A stretch of DNA of 64,000 nt, taken from contig NZ_QGGL01000013.1 of NCBI RefSeq assembly GCF_003148565.1, forward strand, positions 83,604 to 147,603. The letters run 5' to 3'. The DNA is from Tumebacillus permanentifrigoris. GTDB taxonomy: Bacteria; Bacillota; Bacilli; Tumebacillales; Tumebacillaceae. A model generated the notes under the pieces. That model searched no databases and was not told where the DNA came from. It worked only from the letters and a program-made list of their open reading frames with translations. Positions within the stretch are counted from its first letter, which is position 1. Every line of letters begins with the position of its first letter. Made by a program: the position numbers and the translations under genes. Positions 44,888 to 53,905 of this stretch are shown here, in pieces.

Positions 44888-46029
44888 AAAAACTCTTGTT
44901 CGTCATCACCGGCTTGCATGTCGGCGGTGCTGAGATGATGTTGTGGAAACTGTGCGATCGGATCGACCGCACGCGTTTTCAACCGATCGTGCTCTCGCTG
45001 ATGGGCGATGGCGTGATCGGTGAGCGCTTGCGTCAGAGCGGCGTCGAGGTGCATACGGTCAACATGAGTCCAGGGCGGCCTACGCCCGCAGCCGTCGGAC
45101 GCCTGATCCGCAAGGTTCGCGAGATCGGACCCGATCTGTTGCAAGGCTGGATGTACCACGGCAACCTCGCCGCTCAACTGGCGAACGCGGGGCAAAAGCA
45201 CAAAGTGCCTGTGCTCTGGAACATCCGCCACTGCGTCTACTCGCTCAAGTATGAAAAAAAATCCACCGCGCTGCTGATTGCCGGCAGCCGCTGGCTTTCC
45301 AAAAAGCCGCGTGCGATCATCTACAACACCAAGACCGGAGCCGGGCAGCACGAAGCGCTCGGCTATAGTGCCAAGCATCGCACGGTGTTGCCCAACGGTT
45401 TCGATCTCAACTTGTTCGCACCGTCGGAGGATGCCGCTCGCACGGTGCGCGAGGAGCTCGGATTGCCCGAGGATGCCTTCCTGATCGGGCTGATCGGTCG
45501 CTACGACCCGATGAAGGATCATCGCAACTTCCTCGAAGCGGCTTCACACTTGCGCCATTCGAACTCGGAGGTACACTTCCTCTGTGCGGGGCGCGGCGTG
45601 ACGATGGAGAACCCGGACTTGGCGCGATGGGTGGAGGAGTTCAACCTGCAGGGCAACGTACACCTGTTGGGCGAGCGCAACGACACACCGCGGTTGATGT
45701 CAGCGCTAGACGTGTTGACATCCTCGTCGTACAGCGAGGGCTTCTCCAACGTGATTGGTGAGGCGATGGCCTGTGGAACGCCGTGTGTGGTCACCGACGT
45801 CGGGGATTCGGCGTGGATCGTCGGCAAGCATGGCGTCGTCGTTCCGCCGCGCGACCCTGCGTCGCTGGCTGTGGCGTGGCAATCGCTGGTCAGCATGGAT
45901 CGCGCCAAGTTGGCGGAGTTAGGACGACTGTCCCGCCAGCGCGTGCAGGAGAATTTTTCTCTGGAATCGATCGTCAAACGCTACGAACACCTCTATGATG
46001 ACGTCTTGAAGGGAGCACACAACGGATGA
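44884..46029 (+). CDS. Glycosyltransferase family 4
   Basis: The 381-residue GT-B enzyme starts [20 protein letters not shown]. Its C-terminal half shows [39 protein letters not shown] and [20 protein letters not shown] (E-x7-E). An N-terminal [13 protein letters not shown] and WNIRHCVYS fit the subgroup often found in teichuronic or exopolysaccharide loci. It begins on the stop of the polymerase gene and overlaps the epimerase gene. Confidence 0.92.
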   Translation: MKKLLFVITGLHVGGAEMMLWKLCDRIDRTRFQPIVLSLMGDGVIGERLRQSGVEVHTVNMSPGRPTPAAVGRLIRKVREIGPDLLQGWMYHGNLAAQLANAGQKHKVPVLWNIRHCVYSLKYEKKSTALLIAGSRWLSKKPRAIIYNTKTGAGQHEALGYSAKHRTVLPNGFDLNLFAPSEDAARTVREELGLPEDAFLIGLIGRYDPMKDHRNFLEAASHLRHSNSEVHFLCAGRGVTMENPDLARWVEEFNLQGNVHLLGERNDTPRLMSALDVLTSSSYSEGFSNVIGEAMACGTPCVVTDVGDSAWIVGKHGVVVPPRDPASLAVAWQSLVSMDRAKLAELGRLSRQRVQENFSLESIVKRYEHLYDDVLKGAHNG

Positions 46030-47039
46030 CGAAAAAAGTGCTGGTTACCGGCGCGGCCGGTTTTATCGGCTTTCATGTAGCACAACGACTGTTGGCTGCC
46101 GGCGCGCACGTCGTCGGTCTCGATGAGATCAACGATTACTACGATCCACAGCTCAAGGAAGCGCGTCTGGCGCAATTGCTCCCGCACGAGAGTTTCACAT
46201 TTGCCAAAGTGAAGTTGCAAGATACCGCGGAGATGGACGCCCTGTTTGCCGAGCATCAGTTTGATACGGTGATCAACTTGGCAGCACAGGCCGGCGTTCG
46301 CTATAGCTTGGAGAACCCGCGTGCCTACATCGATTCGAACATCGTTGGGTTTCTGAACATCTTGGAGGGGTGCCGCCATAGCGGGGTCAAACACCTGTTG
46401 TACGCGTCCTCTTCGTCGGTCTACGGGGCCAACACCGAGATGCCGTTCTCTGTTCATCAGAGTGTGAACCATCCGCTCAGCCTCTACGCGGCTTCCAAGA
46501 AATCCAACGAGATGATGGCCCATACTTATAGCAACCTGTTCGGACTGCCGACGACCGGCCTGCGCTTTTTCACCGTGTACGGCCCGTGGGGACGCCCGGA
46601 CATGGCGCTGTTCCTGTTCACGAAGGCGATCCTCGAAGGCAAGCCGATCCAACTGTTCAACAACGGCGATATGATGCGGGACTTCACCTACATCGACGAC
46701 ATCGTCGAAGGCATCGTGCGCCTCGCGGAAAAACCGGCCCAGCCGAATCCGGACTGGGACGGTCACAACCCAGACCCAGGCAGCAGTTACGCACCGTATC
46801 GGTTGTACAACATCGGCAGTCACAGCCCGATTCATCTAGGCGAATACGTCTCCACGTTGGAGCGCAAGTTGGGCATCGAAGCGATCAAGGAATACTTGCC
46901 GATGCAACCGGGGGATGTGCCGGGGACGTTTGCAGATGTGGATGATCTCTGGCGCGACGTCGATTTCAAACCGTCGACCAGCATTGACGAAGGCATTGGG
47001 AACTTTGTGCAGTGGTATAGAAACTACTATGGGGTGTAG
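46026..47039 (+). CDS. UDP-glucuronate 4-epimerase-like SDR enzyme
   Basis: The 337-residue extended SDR has the NAD loop [13 protein letters not shown], then [16 protein letters not shown], catalytic Ser and SSVYGAN, the Tyr-Lys pair YAASKKSNE and the loop [14 protein letters not shown]. This combination is closest to UDP-glucuronate 4-epimerases (UDP-GlcA to UDP-GalA) rather than GalE. Its substrate can be made by the UDP-glucose dehydrogenase at 55996-57366. UDP-GlcNAcA, from the next gene, is an alternative substrate. Confidence 0.88.
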   Translation: MTKKVLVTGAAGFIGFHVAQRLLAAGAHVVGLDEINDYYDPQLKEARLAQLLPHESFTFAKVKLQDTAEMDALFAEHQFDTVINLAAQAGVRYSLENPRAYIDSNIVGFLNILEGCRHSGVKHLLYASSSSVYGANTEMPFSVHQSVNHPLSLYAASKKSNEMMAHTYSNLFGLPTTGLRFFTVYGPWGRPDMALFLFTKAILEGKPIQLFNNGDMMRDFTYIDDIVEGIVRLAEKPAQPNPDWDGHNPDPGSSYAPYRLYNIGSHSPIHLGEYVSTLERKLGIEAIKEYLPMQPGDVPGTFADVDDLWRDVDFKPSTSIDEGIGNFVQWYRNYYGV

Positions 47040-47042
47040 GCC

Positions 47043-48329
47043 ATGAGAGAGAAAAAGGTAGGGGTAGTAGGTCTCGGTTATGTAGGATTGCCGGTCGCGT
47101 TGGCTTTTGGGGAAAAGTGGCCGACGGTAGGTTTTGACGTCTACGAACGCCGTGTGAATGCACTGTCCCAGTTCTTGGATGAAAACGGAGAGCACAGCGT
47201 CGAGGAATTGCAAGCGGCGACAAACTTGGAGTATACGTATGACCCGACGCGTCTGTCGGAGTGTGAGTTTATCATCGTCGCTGTACCTACACCGATCGAC
47301 GAGGCGAAGAAACCGGACCTGACCGCGCTGCGCAAATCGTCGGAAACGGTTGGGAAGCACATGAGTCCGGGCACGGTGGTCGTCTATGAATCGACCGTCT
47401 ATCCGGGCACGACCGAGGAGTATTGCGTGCCGGTGTTGGAAAGTGCCTCTGGTCTGGTATGCGGCGTGGACTTTTTTGTCGGCTACTCCCCGGAGCGCAT
47501 CAATCCGGGCGATCATGAACACACCTTCACGAACATCGTGAAGGTCGTCTCCGGCCAAAACGAAGACACGCTGAACATCGTCGCGGACATGTATGGCAGT
47601 GTTGTCCAAGCGGGCGTGTTCCGCGCCGGTTCGATCAAAGTTGCAGAAGCGGCGAAAGTCATCGAGAACACCCAGCGCGACTTGAACATCGCATTGATGA
47701 ACGAATTGGCGATGATCTTCGACCGACTGGGCATCGACACGCGCGATGTGTTGGATGCGGCGCGCACGAAGTGGAACTTCCTGCCGTTCACGCCAGGTCT
47801 GGTCGGCGGTCACTGCATCGGCGTCGATCCGTACTACCTGACGCACAAGGCCGAGAGCATCGGCTATCACCCGCAAGTCATACTCGCTGGACGTCGCATC
47901 AACGACAATATGGGCCGCTTCATCGCCACGTCGCTGGTCAAACAGATGGCGAACCAAGGCGTGAAGCTGCACGGTTCCTGTGTGACGATCCTCGGGCTGA
48001 CGTTCAAAGAGAACGTCTCAGACCTGCGCAACTCCAAAGTCGTGGACATCGTCCGCGAACTCGAAGAGTTCGGCGTCAACGTCTCCGTACACGATCCGTT
48101 GGGCGACCCGGAGCAAGCGGCACATGAATTTGGCGTGAACCTCGTGCAAATGGAAGAGTTGCCAGCAGCAGACGCGGTCGTCTATGCGGTCTCGCATCGC
48201 TCCTACGGTGAACTCGGGTGGGCAGGCGTATCCGGGCTGTTGAAAAACGGCCAAGGGGTCGTCGTCGATCTGAAGCACCAACTCGACCCGACCTGCACGC
48301 CGGATGGCATCCAGCTCTGGAGACTGTGA
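47043..48329 (+). CDS. UDP-N-acetylhexosamine 6-dehydrogenase (WbpO/TviB-like)
   Basis: The 428-residue dehydrogenase starts VGVVGLGYVGLPVALAFG, has FFVGYSPERINPGD, AKVIENTQRDLNIALMNE and the catalytic GLVGGHCIGVDPYYLTHKA. The GHCIGVDPYY motif marks the TviB/WbpO/WecC branch that oxidises UDP-GlcNAc or UDP-GalNAc to the uronic acid; UDP-glucose dehydrogenases have GSCFPKD instead. The glycan should thus contain a HexNAc uronic acid. It lies 3 bases after the epimerase. Confidence 0.9.
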   Translation: MREKKVGVVGLGYVGLPVALAFGEKWPTVGFDVYERRVNALSQFLDENGEHSVEELQAATNLEYTYDPTRLSECEFIIVAVPTPIDEAKKPDLTALRKSSETVGKHMSPGTVVVYESTVYPGTTEEYCVPVLESASGLVCGVDFFVGYSPERINPGDHEHTFTNIVKVVSGQNEDTLNIVADMYGSVVQAGVFRAGSIKVAEAAKVIENTQRDLNIALMNELAMIFDRLGIDTRDVLDAARTKWNFLPFTPGLVGGHCIGVDPYYLTHKAESIGYHPQVILAGRRINDNMGRFIATSLVKQMANQGVKLHGSCVTILGLTFKENVSDLRNSKVVDIVRELEEFGVNVSVHDPLGDPEQAAHEFGVNLVQMEELPAADAVVYAVSHRSYGELGWAGVSGLLKNGQGVVVDLKHQLDPTCTPDGIQLWRL

Positions 48330-48346
48330 TGGCGGAGGTGGAGCCA

Positions 48347-49537
48347 GTGAACGTTCAGAAAAAAGCCGCGTTTGTCGCGTCTGTCTATCGGCACTTCGAG
48401 CTGTTTCATGTGCCGGTGATGGAGATGTTGCAGCGTGCGGGCTACGAAGTGCACGCTTTTGCCGAGGACGATTATGCCAAAGTGCGCTTGCAAGAGCGCG
48501 GCATCGTCTGCCACGACATTCCGATTGCACGGTCGCCGTTGCGTTGGCAAAACGTCCGAGCAGCGCGAGCGCTGATCGGACATTTCAAGCGGGAGCAGTT
48601 TGAACTCGTCCATGTACACACGCCGGTCGCTTCGATCATCGGGCGGATCGCCGGGAAGTTTGCCAAGACACCTGCGGTCTTGTACACGGCGCACGGTTTC
48701 CACTTTTTCCAAGGGGCACCGCTTCCGTTCTGGTTGCTGTACTACCCGGTGGAGCGGTTGATGGCACCGTGGACCGATGTGTTGATCACGATCAATCGCG
48801 AGGACTACGAGCGCGCGTCGTCTCGTCTACCTGCTCGCCAAAGCATCAAGTACGTGCCCGGCGTCGGTGTGGACGTGGAGCGCTTCCAACCGGAGATCAC
48901 GCAAGCAGGCAGGGAACGCCTGCGCGCTGAGTTGCAGATCGCACCAGAGGAACATGTCGTGCTCTGCATCGCCGAATTGAATGACAACAAAAACCAGATC
49001 CAACTGATCGAAGCCGTACATCGCGTCACCGAGCGTGGGCTTCGTGTCCGCTGCCTGCTCGTAGGTGTGGGCGAACAGGACACGATCTTGCTCCAGCGCG
49101 CCAAGGACTTGGGCTTGCAAGACCAAGTCCAGTTGCTCGGCTATCGGTTGGATGTGCCGGAGTTGATCGCGCTCTCTGACGTCTGCACTCTGCTCTCCAA
49201 GCGCGAAGGCTTGCCGCGATTCCTGTTGGAAGCGATGGCATCGGGTCGTCCGATCCTCGCGACGAACATTCGGGGCAGTCGCGACTTGGTGCAGGATGGC
49301 GAGACGGGCCGTCTCGTGCCGATCGGTGATGTGGAGGCGACGGCTGATGCGCTCTATGACCTGTTAACACAGCCAGAGCGCTTGGCTGAGATGGGTCGAG
49401 AGATCCGCGAACGGGTGCAACCGTATCGTACCGAGAATGTGGTACAACAGATTGAGGATATCTATGCGGAAGCCTTGCGCGTTGCGTACAAAGGCCAAGC
49501 GAGTAAACGGTTCGGGAGAGGAGGGCTTCCCTCATGA
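48347..49537 (+). CDS. Glycosyltransferase family 4 (EpsD-like)
   Basis: The GTG at 48347 is chosen because GGAGG stands 8 bases upstream; an ATG at 48329 overlapping the previous stop is the alternative. The 396-residue enzyme has ELVHVHTPVASIIGRIA, LYTAHGFHFFQGAPLP and a C-terminal SKREGLPRFLLEAMASGRP, as in EpsD of B. subtilis and related enzymes that add the second sugar after the initiating transferase. Its place directly before the initiating transferase fits this role. Confidence 0.9.
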   Translation: MNVQKKAAFVASVYRHFELFHVPVMEMLQRAGYEVHAFAEDDYAKVRLQERGIVCHDIPIARSPLRWQNVRAARALIGHFKREQFELVHVHTPVASIIGRIAGKFAKTPAVLYTAHGFHFFQGAPLPFWLLYYPVERLMAPWTDVLITINREDYERASSRLPARQSIKYVPGVGVDVERFQPEITQAGRERLRAELQIAPEEHVVLCIAELNDNKNQIQLIEAVHRVTERGLRVRCLLVGVGEQDTILLQRAKDLGLQDQVQLLGYRLDVPELIALSDVCTLLSKREGLPRFLLEAMASGRPILATNIRGSRDLVQDGETGRLVPIGDVEATADALYDLLTQPERLAEMGREIRERVQPYRTENVVQQIEDIYAEALRVAYKGQASKRFGRGGLPS

Positions 49538-50148
49538 TCAAGCGGTTGTTCGATTTAACAGTGGCACTCATCATTATGATCCTCTTCGCACCGCTGGTCG
49601 CTGTGTTGTGGGTACTGGTGCGCGTGTACCTCGGAAGCCCGGTGCTGTTCTCCCAAGAGCGTCCCGGCATGTACGGCAAGATCATCCGTCTGCACAAGTT
49701 TCGCACGATGACCGACCAGCGTGATGCACAGGGGGCACTGTTGCCAGATGCAGAGCGCATGACCGCATTTGGCGTCTTCCTGCGCAACTGGAGTTTGGAT
49801 GAACTGCCGCAGTTGATCAACGTCCTGCGTGGCGACATCTCGCTGGTCGGCCCGCGTCCGTTGCTCCCGGAATACTTGCCGCTGTACAGTACAGAGCAAG
49901 CGCGTCGCCATGATGTCCGTCCGGGCATCACGGGTTGGGCACAAGTCAACGGGCGCAACTCGATCTCGTGGGAGGAGAAATTCGCCCTCGACGTCTGGTA
50001 CGTTGACAACCAATCGTTTTGGCTGGACATCAAAATTCTCTGGATGACCTTCCTGCGCGTGGTGCGTCCTGTCGACATCAACCAAGACGGACAGGCGACC
50101 GTCTCGCGCTTTACGGGCGATTCTTCGCAGCAACAAAAGGGGATGTAA
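49534..50148 (+). CDS. Initiating sugar-phosphate transferase (PglC-like)
   Basis: The 204-residue monotopic transferase has one N-terminal re-entrant helix (RLFDLTVALIIMILFAPLVA), then QERPGMYGKIIRLHKFRTMT, the catalytic Asp-Glu in SLDELPQLINVLRGD and SLVGPRPLLPEYLPLY. The short form equals PglC, which moves phospho-N,N'-diacetylbacillosamine to undecaprenyl phosphate, and lacks the long N-terminal part of WbaP or CpsE. The presence of PglD, PglE and PglF homologues next door supports bacillosamine as substrate. Confidence 0.92.
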   Translation: MIKRLFDLTVALIIMILFAPLVAVLWVLVRVYLGSPVLFSQERPGMYGKIIRLHKFRTMTDQRDAQGALLPDAERMTAFGVFLRNWSLDELPQLINVLRGDISLVGPRPLLPEYLPLYSTEQARRHDVRPGITGWAQVNGRNSISWEEKFALDVWYVDNQSFWLDIKILWMTFLRVVRPVDINQDGQATVSRFTGDSSQQQKGM

Positions 50149-50150
50149 CG

Positions 50151-50780
50151 ATGGCAGACCTGATCCTGATCGGCATGGGTGGACATAGCAAAGTCGTCGC
50201 CGACATCGCGCGGCGGTGCGGACATCTCATCGTCGGCTACCTCGATGACCGTGAACCGGCACGACCGAATCCGTTGTACTTGGGTTCGGTCGCGCTTGCG
50301 GTCACGGAGGGACTCGGCGAGAACCGACAAGTGGTGATCGCCGTCGGTGATAACCTGATTCGGAAAAAAATCGTCCAGTCGCTTCGCGACTTCCCGCTTG
50401 CCTTCGCCACGCTGATCGACCCGAGCGCGATCTTGGGTTCCAACGTGGAGATCGGGGCAGGCAGTGTCGTGATGCCAGGAGCAATTCTCAACGCCGACAC
50501 GGTGGTCGGTCGCCATGCGATCCTCAACACGGCGGCGACGGTCGATCATGACGGTGTGATCGGTGACTACGCGCATCTCTCGCCAGGCGTCCATCTGGCC
50601 GGAGCGGTGACCGTTGGCGAAGGTGCTCATCTGGGCACAGGTGCGCTGGCGATCCCTGGCGTGCGCATCGGCGCATGGTCGACCATCGGGGCTGGGGCAA
50701 CGGTGATCCGTGAAATCCCAGCAGCGGCGATCGCGGTAGGGGTACCTGCGGTCGTCAAATCATTCAAAAAAACTGTGTGA
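50151..50780 (+). CDS. PglD-like sugar N-acetyltransferase (NeuD family)
   Basis: The 209-residue protein has an N-terminal Rossmann-like domain (LILIGMGGHSKVVADIARRCG) and a C-terminal left-handed beta-helix of hexapeptide repeats (NVEIGAGSVVMPGAIL, GVRIGAWSTIGAGATV). The likely catalytic His lies in NTAATVDHDGVIGD. In the bacillosamine pathway it acetylates the 4-amino group of the PglE product with acetyl-CoA. ATG 50151 follows GGGGATG; the longer frame lies in the transferase gene. Confidence 0.92.
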   Translation: MADLILIGMGGHSKVVADIARRCGHLIVGYLDDREPARPNPLYLGSVALAVTEGLGENRQVVIAVGDNLIRKKIVQSLRDFPLAFATLIDPSAILGSNVEIGAGSVVMPGAILNADTVVGRHAILNTAATVDHDGVIGDYAHLSPGVHLAGAVTVGEGAHLGTGALAIPGVRIGAWSTIGAGATVIREIPAAAIAVGVPAVVKSFKKTV

Positions 50781-50794
50781 AGGTGGGGAAGCTC

Positions 50795-51907
50795 ATGAAG
50801 ATTCCATTGTCTGGACCAGATCTTGGGGAACGTGAAAAGGAACTGGTGCTGGAGGTTCTCGAATCGGGTCACCTCGGCTTGGGGCCGAAAGCGGTCGAGT
50901 TCGAGCGTATGATGGCCGAATATGCAGGCACGAAGTATGCGATTTCTTGCAACAGCGGCACGAGTGGCTTGCACATGCTCGTCCATGCGATGGGGATCAA
51001 GGATGGGGACGAAGTGATCACGACGCCGTTCAGCTTTGTCGCGTCGAGCAACTGCGTGCTGTTCGAACGGGCCACGCCCGTTTTTGTCGACATCGACGAG
51101 CAGACGTACAACATCGACGTGACACAGATTGAAGCGAAGATCACGGAGCGCACCAAAGCAATCCTGCCTGTCCACGTGTTTGGCCAGCCGGCGAACATGA
51201 CGGAGATTCGCCGTCTCGCAGACAAATACAACTTGAAAATCATCGAGGACTCCTGTGAAGCGATCGGGGCGAAGTGGAAGGGCAAACCGGCCGGCGCGTT
51301 AGGGGATGCGGGCGTGTTTGCCTTCTACCCCAACAAGCAGTTGACCACAGGCGAGGGCGGGATCGTCGTCACCGATGACGAGGAACTCGCGAACCTGTGC
51401 TTCTCGCTGCGCAACCAAGGGCGCGGAGAGGATGGCCTCTGGCTGTCACACGTTCGCCTCGGCTGGAACTACCGGATGGATGAGTTGAGTGCAGCGCTGG
51501 GGATTGCCCAGATGGAGCGCGTCGAGGACATCCTCAAGCGCCGTCAAGCGGTGGCGGACATGTACTTTGAGAAGCTGCGCGATGTGCCGGGCATCATCCT
51601 GCCGCAATCGGTGGAGGACGCAGAAGTCAGTTGGTTTGTGTACGTGATCCGTTTTGCACCGGAGTTCAACCGCGACGAGATCATGCACACGCTGTCCAAT
51701 GATGGCATCGGCTGCCGTCCGTACTTCACGCCGATCCACCTGCAACCGTTCTACATGGAACAGTTCGGGTTCAAGGAAGGCGACTTCCCGGTGACGGAGC
51801 GCGTGGCAAAAGGGACGCTGGCGATCCCGTTCTTCACCAACATGACGGAAGAGCAAGTTGATGTTGTGGTTGCGAAATTGCGCGCCCAAGTGCAAGTGAA
51901 CGTATAG
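50795..51907 (+). CDS. PglE-like PLP aminotransferase (DegT/DnrJ/EryC1)
   Basis: The 370-residue sugar aminotransferase has SGPDLGEREKELVLEVLESG, SCNSGTSGLHMLV, TTPFSFVASSNCVLF, IEDSCEAIGAKWKG and the PLP lysine in FYPNKQLTTGEGG. It would aminate UDP-4-keto-6-deoxy-GlcNAc at C4 using glutamate. ATG 50795 is preferred to the GTG at 50777, since GGTGGGG lies only before the former. It sits between the acetyltransferase and dehydratase of the same pathway. Confidence 0.93.
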   Translation: MKIPLSGPDLGEREKELVLEVLESGHLGLGPKAVEFERMMAEYAGTKYAISCNSGTSGLHMLVHAMGIKDGDEVITTPFSFVASSNCVLFERATPVFVDIDEQTYNIDVTQIEAKITERTKAILPVHVFGQPANMTEIRRLADKYNLKIIEDSCEAIGAKWKGKPAGALGDAGVFAFYPNKQLTTGEGGIVVTDDEELANLCFSLRNQGRGEDGLWLSHVRLGWNYRMDELSAALGIAQMERVEDILKRRQAVADMYFEKLRDVPGIILPQSVEDAEVSWFVYVIRFAPEFNRDEIMHTLSNDGIGCRPYFTPIHLQPFYMEQFGFKEGDFPVTERVAKGTLAIPFFTNMTEEQVDVVVAKLRAQVQVNV

Positions 51908-51939
51908 AAAGCCCGAAGGGGTGTGGGGGGAGTCGTCTC

Positions 51940-53850
51940 ATGAGCTACAGATTGCGTTGGGGTCTGTTGGGGGTGCTGGACGCCTTCGTCGTCTCAACTG
52001 TCATCGTGCTGGTGTACTGGAACCTGCTTGATTTCGGGATCACGTCCCAAAACGAGTACCAGATCTTAACTGGCTTGCCGTATGTGTGTGCAATGTATGC
52101 GGTGATCACCTTGCTGGTCTTCTCGATCAGCGGGGTCTACCGCAAGATCTGGGAATATGCCAGCATCGGAGAGTTCTACCTGTTGTTCACGGCGACAACC
52201 ATCGTCGGGATCATCGTGTTCGGACTGAACCAACTCATCGCGATATCGTCGCCGATGTATCTCGTACCGCGTCCAATCTACCTGGTCACTTGGTTGTTCA
52301 CGACCAGCGCAATGCTTGGGATGCGGATCGGCTGGCGTCTGTTGCGGACGTCTCTGCTGCGGTCGCGCACCAACGAGGAACGCATCTTGATCGTCGGGGC
52401 TGGGAGCGGTGGGGCGCTTTTGGCACGCGAATTGAAACAGGTGCGTCATGTTCGAGGGGTCCCGGTGGCGTTCATCGATGATGACCGCTCCAAGCACAAG
52501 CTTGATGTGATGGGCTTGCCGGTCGTCGGTGGGCGCACCGACATCCCCGATGCGGTCAAACGCTTGAACATTCAACAGATCGTGATCGCGATGCCGTCGT
52601 TGCATTCTGAAGAGATTGCCAAGATCATCAACATCTGCCGGGAGACGTCCGCCAAGGTCAAGACGTTGCCGCGCATCTCCGACTTCCTGAGCGACTTGGC
52701 ACCAAGCCATCAGATGCGCGACATCTGCTTGGAGGATCTGCTCGGACGCGAACCGGTCAAGGTCGATCTCGACATCATCGCGGAGTACCTGCGCGACCAA
52801 GTGGTGCTGGTCACGGGCGCTGGGGGTTCGATCGGATCGGAACTCTGCCGCCAGATCGCCAAGTTCTCGCCCGCCAAGTTGCTGTTGCTGGGGCATGGTG
52901 AGAACAGCATCTACGAGATCGAGTTGGAGTTGCGCAATACGTTTCCTGACGTGAACTTGGAGACGTTGATCGCCGACATCCAAGACCGCACGCGCATCGA
53001 GAACGTGTTCCAAACCTTCCACCCTTCGGTTGTGTTCCATGCCGCAGCGCACAAGCACGTGCCGCTGATGGAGCGCAATCCGGCCGAAGCGATCAAAAAC
53101 AACGTGGTCGGCACGCGCAATGTCGCCGAGTGTGCCCATCTGAGCGGGACGTCGCGGTTCGTGCTGATCTCCTCCGATAAGGCAGTCAACCCGACCAGCG
53201 TCATGGGCGTGACCAAGCGTGTAGCGGAGATGATCGTGCAGAGCCTCGACCGGATCAGCGAGACGAAGTTTGTCGCTGTACGGTTTGGCAACGTGCTGGG
53301 CAGCCGTGGCAGTGTCATCCCGGTCTTCCAACGCCAGATTCGCGAGGGCGGTCCGGTGACGGTGACGCACCCGGACATGGTTCGTTATTTCATGACGATT
53401 CCAGAGGCTTCGCAATTGGTGATTCAAGCCGGAGCGATGGCGGAGGGTGGCGAGATCTTCATCCTCGACATGGGGCAACCGGTCAAGATCGTCGACTTGG
53501 CACGGGCGGTCATCCAGTTGTCTGGCTTGAAGCCAGATGTGGACATCCCCGTCCGATTCACCGGCATTCGTCCAGGCGAGAAGCTCTTCGAGGAATTGTT
53601 GATGAACGAAGAGGGTCTGCACTCGACGGTGCATAACCGGATCTTCTACGGTCATCCGTTGGACTTCGACGTGGAGAACTTGCATCAGTTGATGGAGAAA
53701 TTGATCCAGATGGCACATGACAACGAGCTGGAAAACCAAGACCTGTACATTCGCTACTGGTTGCGCGTGCTGGTTCAGACCTACAAGTGCGATCCTGACA
53801 AGATGGAAGAGATGGAGCGACTGTTCCCCGAACTCATGCGTACTTCATAA
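51940..53850 (+). CDS. PglF/WbpM-like UDP-GlcNAc 4,6-dehydratase
   Basis: The 636-residue protein has four N-terminal membrane helices (about 10-135), a first Rossmann domain (LIVGAGSGGALLARELKQV, about 150) and the catalytic SDR domain from about 285 (VTGAGGSIGSELCRQIA). Its active site reads SSDKAVNPTSVMGVTKR, the SxDK variant of CapD/PglF dehydratases, where Met replaces the usual Tyr. It makes UDP-4-keto-6-deoxy-GlcNAc, the first step to bacillosamine. Last gene of the cluster, followed by a strong terminator. Confidence 0.93.
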   Translation: MSYRLRWGLLGVLDAFVVSTVIVLVYWNLLDFGITSQNEYQILTGLPYVCAMYAVITLLVFSISGVYRKIWEYASIGEFYLLFTATTIVGIIVFGLNQLIAISSPMYLVPRPIYLVTWLFTTSAMLGMRIGWRLLRTSLLRSRTNEERILIVGAGSGGALLARELKQVRHVRGVPVAFIDDDRSKHKLDVMGLPVVGGRTDIPDAVKRLNIQQIVIAMPSLHSEEIAKIINICRETSAKVKTLPRISDFLSDLAPSHQMRDICLEDLLGREPVKVDLDIIAEYLRDQVVLVTGAGGSIGSELCRQIAKFSPAKLLLLGHGENSIYEIELELRNTFPDVNLETLIADIQDRTRIENVFQTFHPSVVFHAAAHKHVPLMERNPAEAIKNNVVGTRNVAECAHLSGTSRFVLISSDKAVNPTSVMGVTKRVAEMIVQSLDRISETKFVAVRFGNVLGSRGSVIPVFQRQIREGGPVTVTHPDMVRYFMTIPEASQLVIQAGAMAEGGEIFILDMGQPVKIVDLARAVIQLSGLKPDVDIPVRFTGIRPGEKLFEELLMNEEGLHSTVHNRIFYGHPLDFDVENLHQLMEKLIQMAHDNELENQDLYIRYWLRVLVQTYKCDPDKMEEMERLFPELMRTS

Positions 53851-53891
53851 AAAAGAACCGGTCTCGCAGATGCGAGACCGGTTCTTTTTGG
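53851..53891. terminator. Bidirectional intrinsic terminator
   Basis: AAAGAACCGGTCTCGCA pairs with TGCGAGACCGGTTCTTT, an 18-bp-class perfect stem with A- and T-runs outside, between the cluster and the convergent fibre gene. Confidence 0.92.
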
Positions 53892-53905
53892 CATACAGAG
53901 CGTGA

